Assembly: GCF_003965815.1 (NCBI RefSeq)
Contig: NZ_RXOE01000002.1
Location: 806,001-870,000, forward strand
Length of the DNA: 64,000 bases
Source of the DNA: Variovorax gossypii
GTDB lineage: Bacteria; Pseudomonadota; Gammaproteobacteria; Burkholderiales; Burkholderiaceae_C
Reading direction: 5' to 3'
Made by a program: the position numbers and the translations under genes. Each line of letters starts with the position of its first letter. Position 1 is the first letter of the stretch. Under the pieces are notes generated by a model that made no database searches, had not been told where the DNA came from, and worked only from the letters and a program-made list of their open reading frames with translations. Below, one piece after another: positions 17,410 through 27,800 of the stretch.

Positions 17410-18284
17410 TTTCTGGAGAACAGTCCGTTGGGCCGCCAGATCAGCACGCCGATGAACACGGCGTACGACAGCAGCATCTTGAGCGAGGGGCTGGTGAAGT
17501 GCATGCCCAGCGCTTCCACGACGCCCAGCAGCAGGCCGCCGACCAGGCTGCCCGCGATGCTGCCGAAGCCGCCGAGGGTGATGACGATCAGCGCCGTCAC
17601 CGTGTAGGGCTCGCCCATCGAGGGAGAGATTTCATAGGTCATCGAAAGCAGCGAGCCCGCCACGCCCGACAGGCCCAGGCCGATGCCGAACATCAGCGGA
17701 TGCAGCCGCTTCGTGTTGATGCCCACGAGCTGCGCGCCGGTGGGCGACTGCATCAGCGCGCGCACCGCCTTGCCCAGCAGCGTGAGCTTGAGCAGCGCGA
17801 TGAGCACCAGGCTCAGCGCCAGCGCCACGCCGAACAGCACCAGCTTGTTGGCGGTGAAGCGCATCTCGCCCACCTGCACCGGGTCGGCCAGGTAGTCGTA
17901 GCCGCGCAGGTCGCCGCCCCACACGAGAAGGGCTGTGTTCTGCACCAGGAACATCAGGCCGAAGCCCACCATCAGGCTGCGCGCCTCGAACACGTCCACG
18001 TTCGGCGCGCGCGCCGCCACCTGGCGGAAGCACAGCCAGTGCACCGCCATGCCCAGAGCCATCAGCAGAAGGAAGGCAATGGGCATGAAGAGCAGCGGCG
18101 ACACGCCCAGTGCGGTGTGCGCCCACCACGTCGCGAAGGCGCCCAGCATCAGGAACTCGCCGTGCGAGATGTTCATGATGCGCATCAGCCCGTACTGCAG
18201 GTTCAGCCCGATGGCCACCAGCGCGTAGATGCCGCCCGTGATCAGTCCGCCGGCAAGAAGCTCGGCCCATCCAGAGAAAGACAC
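17406..18284 (-). CDS. livH: Branched-chain-type ABC transporter permease LivH (first cluster)
   Basis: A 292-residue membrane protein with about eight segments. The N-terminal G-G-I-Y-A-L-V-A-I-G-L-N-L-Q-Y-G-L-M-R and N-I-S-H-G-E-F-L-M-L-G-A motifs are diagnostic of LivH. The coupling helix reads G-K-A-V-R-A-L-M-Q-S. Translation starts at a GTG at 18284 only four bases after the livK stop. It pairs with LivM. Confidence 0.92.
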   Translation of the reverse strand: MSFSGWAELLAGGLITGGIYALVAIGLNLQYGLMRIMNISHGEFLMLGAFATWWAHTALGVSPLLFMPIAFLLLMALGMAVHWLCFRQVAARAPNVDVFEARSLMVGFGLMFLVQNTALLVWGGDLRGYDYLADPVQVGEMRFTANKLVLFGVALALSLVLIALLKLTLLGKAVRALMQSPTGAQLVGINTKRLHPLMFGIGLGLSGVAGSLLSMTYEISPSMGEPYTVTALIVITLGGFGSIAGSLVGGLLLGVVEALGMHFTSPSLKMLLSYAVFIGVLIWRPNGLFSRK

Positions 18285-18288
18285 GTCG

Positions 18289-19488
18289 TTATTTCCAGGC
18301 CGGTTTCGGCATCAGCTGCGCGGTGGCGCGGTCTTTGGGCCAGACGACTTCGAAGTCGCTGCCCTGCCATTGCGACACCGTGCCTGGAATGGATGCGTTC
18401 TCGCTGCCCTCGAAACGGATCGGGCCGAGGATGGTCTTGAACTCGGTCTTGGCGATGTGTTCGCGCAATGCCTTGCGGTCGAGCCCGATCTTCTCCACCG
18501 CCTGCTGCAGGATCTGCAGGCCGGCCCATGCATGGCCGCTGGCCCAGCGGTCGGGCTCCTTGCCGAACTTCTTCGTGTGCGCATCGAAGTACGCTTTTGC
18601 CTCGGGGCTGGTCTTGCCGTTCCACGAGCCCATGCCGATCACGCCCTCTGTGTTGGCGGCCATCACGTTCTTGTAGAGCTGGAAGGCCGTGCCCACCGAG
18701 GCGTAGAAGTACTTCGGGTTGAAGCCCACTTCGCGCGCCTGCCGGCTCGCGAGGATGGTGTCGGGCGGGTAGGTGATGCCGATGAAGGCGTCGGGGTTCA
18801 GGTCCTTGATGGTGCGCAGCACCGGCGCGAGGTCCTTCACGCCCAGCGGGTAGCTCTTGCGCTCGACCACCTGGATGCTCGTCTTCTTCAGCGCGTTGTT
18901 CAGTGCCGCGAAGTTCTCCAGGCCGAACAGGTCGTCCATGTAGACGATGGCGATTGTCTTCACGTTGTTCGCCACCAGCATGTCGACCAGCGCACCCATC
19001 ATCTTGTCGGGCTGCTGCAGCAGCGAGAAGAAAAAGGGCAGGCGCATGTCGATCAGCTTGCGCGAAAGCGCGGTGGGCGCCAGCAGCGGATAGCCGAAGC
19101 GGTTGGCCAGCGGCGCGACCGCGAAGTTGGCGCCCGAACCCCAGGGCGGCAGCACGAGGTCGACCTTGTCGCTGCCCATGAGCTTCTCGAAGGTGCGCAC
19201 GCAGGTCTCGGTCTCGCTGCGGTCGTCGTAGCCGATCAGCTCGATGGGCCGCTTCGCACCCTTCACCGAAAGCCCGCCCGCCGCGTTGACCTGCTCGGCC
19301 CACAGCAGGTAGTTGGGCTCCTGGCTCACCTGCGCGCCGGCGGCCCACGGGCCGGTGCGCGCGATGGCGTAGCCGATCTTCACGGGGCCGCCCGTGCTGT
19401 TCTGTGCGAACAGTTGCGGCGCGACGGCGGCCGCGCCCAGGGCGGTGGCGGTGCCCTTGATCCAGTGACGGCGATTGGGTCCAAGCAT
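18289..19488 (-). CDS. livK: Periplasmic binding protein of the first Liv-type transporter
   Basis: A 399-residue type I periplasmic binding protein (Leu/Ile/Val family). The signal peptide has a Tat-like NRRHWIK start and a hydrophobic core ending L-F-A-Q. The mature start K-I-G-Y-A-I-A-R-T-G-P-W-A-A-G-A resembles binding proteins for aromatic or amide ligands more than LivJ/K. GGAGGAG precedes the ATG at 19488, which decides this start over a longer frame. It is the first gene of livKHMGF-aldH and divergent from a FeaR-like AraC regulator. Confidence 0.9.
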   Translation of the reverse strand: MLGPNRRHWIKGTATALGAAAVAPQLFAQNSTGGPVKIGYAIARTGPWAAGAQVSQEPNYLLWAEQVNAAGGLSVKGAKRPIELIGYDDRSETETCVRTFEKLMGSDKVDLVLPPWGSGANFAVAPLANRFGYPLLAPTALSRKLIDMRLPFFFSLLQQPDKMMGALVDMLVANNVKTIAIVYMDDLFGLENFAALNNALKKTSIQVVERKSYPLGVKDLAPVLRTIKDLNPDAFIGITYPPDTILASRQAREVGFNPKYFYASVGTAFQLYKNVMAANTEGVIGMGSWNGKTSPEAKAYFDAHTKKFGKEPDRWASGHAWAGLQILQQAVEKIGLDRKALREHIAKTEFKTILGPIRFEGSENASIPGTVSQWQGSDFEVVWPKDRATAQLMPKPAWK

Positions 19489-19724
19489 TGAGGTCTCCTC
19501 CGGGCGTCGGTATGCGCCCGCTGCCTGGGATCGTAGAAATCGGGGGCTTCGGGTGCTGTGCCGGCCGTGCACAAAGCACTTGTCGCTGCGTGCAGGCGCC
19601 TAGTGGTTAACCCGCAATCCCTTGCGCCCTGAAGGCGCTTCACAATGCGCGGCAACCCGGCTTCGTGCTGAAATCTTTCGTTCTCGTCGTTCCGACCCGT
19701 CCCTGTCTTCGTCGCCCAGCCTGC

Positions 19725-20681
19725 ATGACCGCCTCATTGCTCCTGTCCACCGACCAGATCCCGCCCAAGGAGCGCGGGCCGCTGTGGTGCGAATGGGTGT
19801 GGCGCCACTTCGGCGGCCTGGGCTCCGACCTCTACGACGACAGCGAATTCGACGGCCACCTCGCGGCATCGCACGCGGGCGACGTGATCCTCACGCGGCT
19901 GGAGGCCAACCGCCACCGCGTGCTGCGCACCACGCAGATGGCGCGAATGAGCGAGGCCCCGTACCTGAAGATCGTCGCGCCCTGGCAGGGCTCGGCCGAG
20001 GTCACGCAGCGCGGCCGCGCCGCCGCCGTGCGCTCGGGCGGCTGGACGCTCTACGACACCACCGCCGACTACACCGTGGCGAACCCCGAGCGCAGCGACC
20101 ACCTGATCGTGATGCTGCCCAAGGACCAGATCGCATCGCCCGCGCTGCCGCTCAACGACCTGGTGGCGCGCCGCATCGGCGGCGGCAGCGGCATCTCTCG
20201 CGTGGCGCTGGAGACCATGCGCAACACGTATCTCGAGCTGCCTTTCATGAGCGAAGCGGCGGCGCGAGGTGCGGGCGAGCTGCTGATACAGCTTGTGCGC
20301 CTTTCACTCATGGAGTTGGCAGGGCAGGAAACGCCACAGACGCAGCGCGAAGCATTGAAGGACCGCATCCGCCGCCACGTCGCGCAGAACCTGCACGACC
20401 CTTCGCTCTCGATAGACAGCATGGCGCTGGCCCTGCGCTGCAGCAAGCGCCTGCTGCACAGCGCCTTCGCCGACGACGACGAGACGCTCAACGGCTACAT
20501 CCAGCACCAGCGGCTGGCCGCGAGCATCCGCGAGCTGCTCGATCCGACGAACGCGGCGAGGTCGATCACCGACATCGCGCTGGCTTCGGGCTTCGGCAAT
20601 CTCTCGCACTTCAGCCGCGTGTTCCGCGAGCACACGGGCGGCAGCCCGAGCGAGTTCAGGCGGCAGGCGGCGTTGCGCTGA
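19725..20681 (+). CDS. AraC-family regulator, FeaR-like
   Basis: A 318-residue regulator with an N-terminal AraC-binding-like (cupin-type) domain of about 180 residues and a C-terminal double helix-turn-helix (about 215-316) ending with the AraC signature D-I-A-L-A-S-G-F-G-N-L-S-H-F-S-R-V-F-R. Overall it resembles FeaR, the activator of phenylacetaldehyde dehydrogenase. I prefer the ATG at 19725 because the residues upstream are unlike the family; no strong ribosome site is seen. Divergence from livKHMGF-aldH makes it the likely activator of that operon. Confidence 0.88.
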   Translation: MTASLLLSTDQIPPKERGPLWCEWVWRHFGGLGSDLYDDSEFDGHLAASHAGDVILTRLEANRHRVLRTTQMARMSEAPYLKIVAPWQGSAEVTQRGRAAAVRSGGWTLYDTTADYTVANPERSDHLIVMLPKDQIASPALPLNDLVARRIGGGSGISRVALETMRNTYLELPFMSEAAARGAGELLIQLVRLSLMELAGQETPQTQREALKDRIRRHVAQNLHDPSLSIDSMALALRCSKRLLHSAFADDDETLNGYIQHQRLAASIRELLDPTNAARSITDIALASGFGNLSHFSRVFREHTGGSPSEFRRQAALR

Positions 20682-20768
20682 CCGACGCGAACACTGCGTC
20701 AGCGGTAGCGCAGAAAAGCGGCAACTCGGGCCGCTACAAATCAAATTTTCGGGTCGATATCATCCCGG

Positions 20769-20826
20769 GCGGGTGCATCGAAGCAAGCCTGCAGGTTGAG
20801 GAACTTGCATGTTCCGGTGCACCCGC
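20769..20826 (+). promoter_or_regulatory. Hairpin-forming leader of the amidase toxin gene
   Basis: GCGGGTGCA at 20769-20777 and TGCACCCGC at 20818-20826 are perfect nine-base complements. The enclosed 40 bases contain a further GAAC/GTTC stem. The element ends 35 bases before the ATG at 20861. It may be an RNA leader, a terminator-like barrier between araC and the amidase gene (no T tract is present), or part of an insertion boundary. Confidence 0.4.
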
Positions 20827-20860
20827 ATCAACAACGAGAAATTAATTTCCGGGAGGCCGT

Positions 20861-21526
20861 ATGGCAATTCAAATTGCCACGGATGGAATGATCATTCACG
20901 CGAAAGTCCGCAATGCGCGCAGCCCTGCGATCGAACGCGGTAGACGTACGAGCACGATCACAGGCATCGTCGTGCATCAGACCGATGCGGACACTTCAGC
21001 GTCCTCGCTGAACAGCTACACGCGCCCAAAGGCCAATGGCGCGCATTTTCTTGTCGACACCGATGGCACTATTTACCAGACCGCCGCGATCTACCAGCGC
21101 ACGAACCATGTCGGGCCGCTGAAGGCGAGGTGCCTGATCACCGGGAAGTACTCTCCGCGAGACTACCCTGCGGGCGTGAACGCGGTGGACCTGATGCATC
21201 GCATCGAGATGCGCAGGGCACCTGGCGACCGGTATCCAGGCAACATGGAGGCCATCGGCATCGAGATGGTGGGCAGAGCCAGACTACCAGCGGGGTTTCA
21301 GGTGCCACGAAACAACAAACTCTCCATGGACGAATTGAGAGGAAGGTACGGTGTATATGACACACCGACCGCAGCCCAGAACCAGACACTCTCGTGGCTT
21401 GTCAAGGCACTAGAGGACTCCATGCAGATCGCACCGAGCGAGATATTTCGACATCCGGAAGCCAGCAGAAAAAATACGACCGAGGCACAAGGTGCGAATT
21501 GGAATCTGGTGGTCCCGACGCCATGA
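20861..21526 (+). CDS. N-acetylmuramoyl-L-alanine amidase, probable interbacterial toxin
   Basis: A 221-residue Amidase_2 (zinc peptidoglycan amidase) protein. Visible catalytic and zinc-site candidates are H39 in V-V-H-Q-T, H83 in T-N-H-V-G, E135 in I-G-I-E-M-V-G and H198 in F-R-H-P-E, followed by the K-x-T-T-E-A-Q loop. It has no signal peptide or cell-wall-binding domain, unlike housekeeping AmiA/AmpD-type enzymes. Together with the overlapping exported partner gene, this indicates an effector delivered by a secretion system, for example type VI. GGGAGG lies just before the start. Base composition is lower in GC than the flanks. Confidence 0.8.
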   Translation: MAIQIATDGMIIHAKVRNARSPAIERGRRTSTITGIVVHQTDADTSASSLNSYTRPKANGAHFLVDTDGTIYQTAAIYQRTNHVGPLKARCLITGKYSPRDYPAGVNAVDLMHRIEMRRAPGDRYPGNMEAIGIEMVGRARLPAGFQVPRNNKLSMDELRGRYGVYDTPTAAQNQTLSWLVKALEDSMQIAPSEIFRHPEASRKNTTEAQGANWNLVVPTP

Positions 21527-22095
21527 AAAAAGTCATCGTTCTTGCGGTAACGCTGGCTACCGCAGCTATGGCCCTGTCGGTTCACGCGGCAGACAAGCGC
21601 TATCCGGCAGCCTTCGTAAAGTCGATCAAGATCGACAACCCGTCGGGGAAAACAGCGTGGGAGAACAAAGATTTTCTGGATTGCCAGGATGTTGTCTTGA
21701 CCGTCGAAGATGTGTTCTATGCGCTACGTCATATGCGGAGGGTCTCAAAGAAGTCGTATCTCGTGCCGCAGGCGCAAGAAACCGGATGCGAGGGCAGTGC
21801 GCTCGTTACGTTCAAGAACGGAAAGATCCTCGCTATCGGTATCGAACCCACGGGGAGAATCAGTACCGCGGAGTTGAACGAAGCGCTTGGGCCCACGACC
21901 GACCCCGGAAGCTACTACGAGTGCGAACCTTGCAACGATCGCAAGATGGCAATGCTCAAAGATGCTCTGAATCGGGCAGATGAGCGGCGCCTCAAGCGAT
22001 TGGAGGCAGAAGGTCAGATTCCGCCAGGTCAGGCGGAACCACGACTTAAGGTTCTGCGGGAAAGCCGCGAGCCCAAGCCACCCTCCAGGAACTGA
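21523..22095 (+). CDS. Periplasmic protein, probable immunity to the amidase
   Basis: A 190-residue protein with a clear signal peptide (MKK, hydrophobic core, cleavage after V-H-A-A). The mature part has four cysteines (D-C-Q-D, T-G-C-E-G and a C-E-P-C motif) and a charged helical C-terminus rich in Arg, Glu and Lys. The start overlaps the amidase stop as ATGA, giving translational coupling. An exported partner of an unexported peptidoglycan amidase is the classic layout of a periplasmic immunity protein. I do not recognise the family by sequence, so the role rests on context. Confidence 0.68.
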   Translation: MKKVIVLAVTLATAAMALSVHAADKRYPAAFVKSIKIDNPSGKTAWENKDFLDCQDVVLTVEDVFYALRHMRRVSKKSYLVPQAQETGCEGSALVTFKNGKILAIGIEPTGRISTAELNEALGPTTDPGSYYECEPCNDRKMAMLKDALNRADERRLKRLEAEGQIPPGQAEPRLKVLRESREPKPPSRN

Positions 22096-22135
22096 AATCC
22101 ATACGGTTGAACACGCTGTATCCAGTGGTACGTGA

Positions 22136-23800
22136 TCAAGAAGACCGTGGCGTCCTGCTTTCTTCTGGCTGCACCGCGTCGTCCACGCTCCACGGCGCGT
22201 ACACCTCGGCGTGCAGGTCGGGCGAATTCACCTTCGCGAGCAGGTCGCGCACGTCGTCCTTCACGCGCGCCAGTGAGAGACGAAGGCCTCGCACGCGCAC
22301 GTAGGCAGCGAAGTCGCACAGCGCCTCGATGCTGGTCGCGTCGAGGTCGGGCGACTCTTCCAGGCTCAGCACCATGCGCTGCAACCCCGGTGTGGCGTCG
22401 ATGCGCGCGCGGATCGACGCGAACACCGCATCCGCATTGCCGAAGAAGAGCGGCACCTCGGGCCGTGCGATGAGCACGCCCGGCGGCACCACCGCCTCGG
22501 GGTGCCGTGCGATGTCGACGAAATCGTGGCTCTGGCCCAGCCGCCCGAGCCAGCTCACGGTGGTGCGCGAGAAGCCGCGCAGCAGCAAGAGCAGGCTCAC
22601 GCCGATGGCCGCCAGCAGGCCGTCGAGCACGCCCAGCACCAGCACCGCCGCGACCGCCACCAGGGCGACGAGCCGGTCGCGCCGCCACTCGAAGTAGGGC
22701 CGCAGCGCCGCCGGGTTGAGCGTGTGGCTCACCGCGTGGATCACGATGGCCGCCAGCAGCGGCTCGGGCGTGTGCGCGATCCACGGCAGCAGCGTGAGCA
22801 CCGCCAGCAGCACCACCAGCCCCGCCACGATGCCGGCCGCGCGGCTCCTCGCGCCCGCGGATTCATTGGCCGACGTGGCCGAGTAGCCCGCGCCCACCGG
22901 CATGCCCTGGAAGAGCGCCGACAGCAGGTTCGCGCCTCCCAGCGCCAGCAGGTCACGGTTGGCCGACACGTTGTCGCCATGGCGCATGGCGAAAGTGCGG
23001 ATCGAGCCGTACGACTCGGCATAGAGAATCAACGCCATCGCGAAGGCCAGTCCGCCGAGGGTCTGCCACTGTGCGCGGTCGAGCTGCGGCACGGTCGGGT
23101 GCGAGAAGTCGAGCGAGATAGGCCCCACAGCCGCCACGCCCCAGGCCTGGCACAGGCCGTTCACGTCGAGCACGATGCCGGCCACGATCACCAGCAGCGC
23201 GGCCGGCACCGCGCGCCAGCGCGCCAGACCGCGCAGCAGCACGAGCGCCACCAGCGCCATCGCCGCGCCCGCGATGTTCCAGTGCCGCCATTCAGCCGCA
23301 AGCCCGGCGACGAGCCTGAAGAAATCGCTGTGCGCCGGATGCACAGCCAGCACCTTCGGCAGCTGCTTGACGACGATGGTGAGCGCCAACCCCAGTGCGA
23401 AGCCGCGCAGCACCGGCTTGGCGATCAGGCTCGACACCGCGCCCAGCCGCGCGACGCCCGCGATGACGAAGAACACTCCCGCCAGCAGAACGATGCCCAT
23501 GCCCATCGCGAGCCGCGTGGCGGTGTCCACACCCGTCACCGACGTGGTGGCCGCGAACAGCACCGCGGCGGAAGAAGAGGTGGCGGAAACGATTGCGAAG
23601 CGGCTGCTGCCGAAGAGACCGTAGACCAGCAGGCCCGCGAAGAGTGCGATTACGCCCGCCTGCGGCGGCAGCCCTGCGATGCCCGAATAGGCCACCGCCT
23701 CGGGCAACAGCAGGCCCGCGATGGAAACACCCGCCACGATGTCGGCGAAGCCGGGTCGGCGGGCGTTGGCAGTCGGTGTCGGCGAGGTTTCGGTGGCCAT
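22136..23800 (-). CDS. SulP-family anion permease with STAS domain
   Basis: A 554-residue inner-membrane transporter. About 12 hydrophobic segments span residues 20-430, beginning with the SulP signature (A-G-L-L-L-P-E-A-V-A-Y-S-G-I-A-G) and a F-Q-G-M-P-V-G-A-G-Y-S motif. The C-terminal STAS domain (about 450-545) includes S-P-D-L-D-A-T-S-I-E-A-L. Substrates of SulP proteins include sulfate, bicarbonate and dicarboxylates; no selectivity can be assigned here. I chose the ATG at 23800 because the longer frame adds a non-family N-terminus. Confidence 0.9.
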   Translation of the reverse strand: MATETSPTPTANARRPGFADIVAGVSIAGLLLPEAVAYSGIAGLPPQAGVIALFAGLLVYGLFGSSRFAIVSATSSSAAVLFAATTSVTGVDTATRLAMGMGIVLLAGVFFVIAGVARLGAVSSLIAKPVLRGFALGLALTIVVKQLPKVLAVHPAHSDFFRLVAGLAAEWRHWNIAGAAMALVALVLLRGLARWRAVPAALLVIVAGIVLDVNGLCQAWGVAAVGPISLDFSHPTVPQLDRAQWQTLGGLAFAMALILYAESYGSIRTFAMRHGDNVSANRDLLALGGANLLSALFQGMPVGAGYSATSANESAGARSRAAGIVAGLVVLLAVLTLLPWIAHTPEPLLAAIVIHAVSHTLNPAALRPYFEWRRDRLVALVAVAAVLVLGVLDGLLAAIGVSLLLLLRGFSRTTVSWLGRLGQSHDFVDIARHPEAVVPPGVLIARPEVPLFFGNADAVFASIRARIDATPGLQRMVLSLEESPDLDATSIEALCDFAAYVRVRGLRLSLARVKDDVRDLLAKVNSPDLHAEVYAPWSVDDAVQPEESRTPRSS

Positions 23801-23930
23801 GGCAGGCAGGCAAGTGTGCGGTTGCCGCACGATGCTGGCAATGGCTCGCGGACCGGAAGCTGACTCCGCGCAACAGTGCATACTCGCGCGCGCCCGGAAA
23901 ACCCATATTTCAACGACAAGCAAGGACCCC

Positions 23931-24551
23931 ATGTCAGGACACGGCTTTCACGTGCACGGCCCGCACGACCACGAACTCGAACACGCAACGAACGGCGGCC
24001 ACGGCCATTCGGAATCGTCAGGAGACCACGAGCATTCCGGCGGAATGAGCAGCACGAGCAAGATCGCGATGTGCACCGCGGTCATCGCCACCTTCGGCGC
24101 CATCTTCGCGTACATGGGCGGCGCCACGCAGGCCAACGCCGGCATCTACAAGAACAACGCCGCGATCAAGAAGACCGAAGCCTCCAACCAGTGGAATTAC
24201 TTCCAGTCGAAGAGCACCAAGCAGGCCCTCGCCGAGTTTGCACGCGACACCGCGACCGACGACGCACGCAAGCAGGGCTGGCAGGCCAAGGTGACGCGCT
24301 ACGAGCAGGAGAAGACGGAGATCCAGACCGAGGCGAAAAAGCTGGAGGCGGAAGCGAGCAAGTGGGATGCGCAGTCGGATGAGCAGATGCATCAGCATCA
24401 TCGGTGGGCTCAGGCTACTACTGTGTTGCAGGTTTCCATTGCGTTGGCGGCCATTGCTCTACTGACCAAGAACAAGTGGTTGGAGAGGGCGATGTTTGGG
24501 GTGGCTGTGGCGGGGTTGGCTGTGGGTGGGTTGGCGGCGGTGCACGTATAG
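23931..24551 (+). CDS. DUF4337 protein with histidine-rich N-terminus
   Basis: A 206-residue protein. The first 36 residues hold ten histidines in H-x-H and H-D-H type pairs. A membrane segment follows (about 45-62), then a coiled region with the DUF4337 hallmark Y-K-N-N-A-A-I-K-K-T-E-A-S-N-Q-W-N-Y-F-Q, and two C-terminal membrane segments. AAGGA precedes the ATG. The histidine cluster could bind metal, which is speculation. The function of the family is unknown. The last 200 bases of the gene shift to low GC, marking entry into the accessory island. Confidence 0.83.
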   Translation: MSGHGFHVHGPHDHELEHATNGGHGHSESSGDHEHSGGMSSTSKIAMCTAVIATFGAIFAYMGGATQANAGIYKNNAAIKKTEASNQWNYFQSKSTKQALAEFARDTATDDARKQGWQAKVTRYEQEKTEIQTEAKKLEAEASKWDAQSDEQMHQHHRWAQATTVLQVSIALAAIALLTKNKWLERAMFGVAVAGLAVGGLAAVHV

Positions 24552-24812
24552 GTAGGGCAGCGTGGGCCGAATGTATGTGCCTACGCTGAATGATGTGGGC
24601 GGCGGAATTCGGTTCTGCATGCCATCAGGCTGTCGTTGTCGGTGTGCAGGCTCTCAGCTAGGCTGAAAAAGCTTGTACAGAGTGTGCGTCGCGACGGCAT
24701 GCGTCACTTGAGGGATTAGTCAGCTGCTAAAAAGATGCTGATCTTTGCAGGCGATGGGCATTTGGTCTGAGCTATTCAGGTACATAACCGAGAAAGCATG
24801 AGGGAGAGTGCG

Positions 24813-27800
24813 ATGAGGGAGGGAAAGAGGTCTTTGCATGCATGGCTTTCATCGAGTCGTCACGCGCATCGTGTGTTCGGGTGGCTATGCAAGGCGGCAA
24901 TGATCCTTTTTGTGCCGTTTTTTTTCTGCTGGCCATCTCTTGCTTCGGCTTACGTGCCTTACGAGGTGGGATACCGTCTCGATATAGGGGTGTGGCACCC
25001 GCTGTCGGAATCACCAGAGCAAGCTTGCGAGGTTGGATCTAAGGCTTGGCTCGGAGATCCTTCTCGCTACCTGTCATCAAGCGTCGGATCCGACGCGAGA
25101 TGTTCGTTGCGGTACACCATGACAAATGGCATCGAAAACACGATGACGTTTATCGTTTCGGCAGTTTCTAATGGCCAGTGTTCCAGCAACAGCGTAGAGG
25201 AACAAGCCCCCAGCGGCGGGATGGCATGCCAATGTAGGCCCGGTTTTTTGGAGAATGCCGGCGCTACGGCCTGCGAAGCTGCTGCCCCCGAGCCTAAACA
25301 GTTAGCCGGTCCATTGTGCAAGGCGCCTATTGCCGGTATATGGACGCCATTTCCCATCGCGCTAGCGTCTGCAGAAAAGTACCGCTCAGAACTTGACTGG
25401 GCCGATTCGGGTCCAGCGCCTCTAACTCTGATCCGTACCTATCGCAGCAATTGGGGAAATGACACCTCACGGCCCAATAGCGAGTTGGGTCGAGTGTGGA
25501 CCCACAACCATGCCATCCACCTCAAGCTGACCCCCGTTAACTCGCCGAGCACGGCCACAATCACCAGCCCCGAAGGCTACCTGCGCAGCTTCATCAAGGC
25601 GGCAGGGACCTCGACTTGGAGCGCCGCCAACGGTGCCGATACTCTGACCGAAGCTGGGGGCGTCTGGTTCTATAAGCGTGCTGACGACGACTCCGTCACG
25701 GCCTTCACTGCCGACGGCAAGCCTCAGACCACGACTGAGCGAAACGGCTTTGTCACCACCTATGGCTATGACGGTGCTGGATACCTTGGCACCGTTAGCA
25801 ATTCCTTTGGGCGCTCCCTGGTCTTTTCGTATGCCAACGACAAATTGGCTTCCGTCACTACACCCGATGGCCGCGTCATCGGCTACACCTATGATGCTTC
25901 AGGTCGTCTGGTCACTGTGGCCTACCCCGATGGCAAGAGTCGGTCCTTTCTCTACGAAAACAGCACCTACCCGCTAGCCCTTACCGGCATCCTCGACGAG
26001 GCAGGCGCACGTTGGGGCACGTTCAGCTACGACAGCCAGGGCAGAGCCATCGCCAGTGAACTGGCTGGCGGCGTCTCGCGCTACCAGGCTAGTTACCCTT
26101 CCAGCCGCTCGGCGACGGTGGTCGATCCACTCAACACCAGCCGAGGCTACGGCTATAGCATCATCAAGGGCAGGCTGGCCGTGACTGCTGGCAGTCTCCC
26201 TTCTGGGGAAGGCGAACCCGATGCGGCCAGTCGTGTGCAAGATGTCAACGGCCTCGTCAGCAGTGAGATCGACTTCTTGGGCTTCCGTACCGACTATGTA
26301 TGGGACACAGCCCGCCGTCTGCCCACCAGTGTCACTGAAGCCGTTGGCACCGATGCCCGCACGGTCACGACGCAATGGCACGCGACCTTCTCGCTGCCCC
26401 TGCTGGTCACCGAGCCCGGTCGCACCACCGCCTACACCTACGACGCCGTCGGCAACGTCCTGACCCGCACGGTCGCGGACACGGTGACCAACAAGGCCCA
26501 ACTCTGGCAGTGGACCTACAACGCTTCGCAACTGGTCGATACCGCCACCGAGCCCAACGGCGCGGTGACGAGCTACACCTACGACACCCGAGGCAACGTC
26601 CTCACCTCCACCAACGCCTTGGGCCATGTGACTCAGTATGGCTACGACCTCGCCAACCGAGTCGTCAGCTCGACAGGCCCCAACGGCCTGGTCACCACCT
26701 ACACCTACGACCAGCGCGACCGCCTGCTGACCCAGAGCACCGGCGGCCAGACCACGGTTCTCACCTACAAGCCCTACGGCACGGTCGAGACAGTGTCCTT
26801 GCCCAGCGGCCTCGTCCTGACCTACGCCTACGACGCGGCCCACCGCCTGACCGGCTGGAGCAACAACCGAGGCGAGTCCGGCACCTACACCCTGGACGGC
26901 ATGGGCAACCGCACCGCCGAGCAGATCAAGGACAGCGCCGGCAACGTCGCCTGGAGCGTGGCGCGAACCATCAACAACATCAACCGCCTCTCGGGCAGGA
27001 CCGAAGGCGCGAACCAGAGCAGCACCTTCGGCTACGACGCCAACGGCGAGCTGACCAGTTCGACCAACGGCCTGAACCAGAGCACCAACTACGGCCTGGA
27101 CAGCCTGCGCCGCGTCAAGAGCGTCACCGACGCAGCCAACGCCAGCGCCACCCTGAAGTACAACGCCCTGGATGCCGTCACCGAGGCCAAGGACTTCAAG
27201 GGCGTGGTGACCGCCTATGGCCGCGATGCCCAAGGCAATGCCACCACCGAGAGCAGCGCAGACACGGGAGGCTCCAGCACCCAGTACGACAACCTCGGCC
27301 TGCCCAGCCAGGTCACCGATGCGCTGGGCCAGGCGACCACCATCACCCGGGACGCCCTGGGCCGCCCCACCGGGATGGTCTTCGCCGACGGCAAGACCAC
27401 CACCCTGCGCTACGACCTCACGGCCAACAGCAAGGGGTATCTGTCGGAGATCCTCGACCGCAGCGGCACCACCGAGTACACCCGCGATGCGTTCGGGCGC
27501 ATCACGCTCAAGAAGCAGACCCTCGCAACAGGCACGAGTACGGGCAGCGTCCAGCAGGTCAGCTACGCCTACAACCCCAACGGCACCCTGGCGAGCATCG
27601 GCTATCCCAACGGCGGCACCCTCAGCCACGTCTACGACGCCACGGGCCGCCTCACGGGCCTGAACTGGAACGGCACCCCGCTGGTCAGCGGCATCGCCTG
27701 GAACCCGCTGGGCCAGCCCACCACCTGGACCTGGGCCTTCACCACCGGCAGCCCGCAGCTCACGGCCAGCCGCAGCTACAACACCGCAGGCCGACTCACG

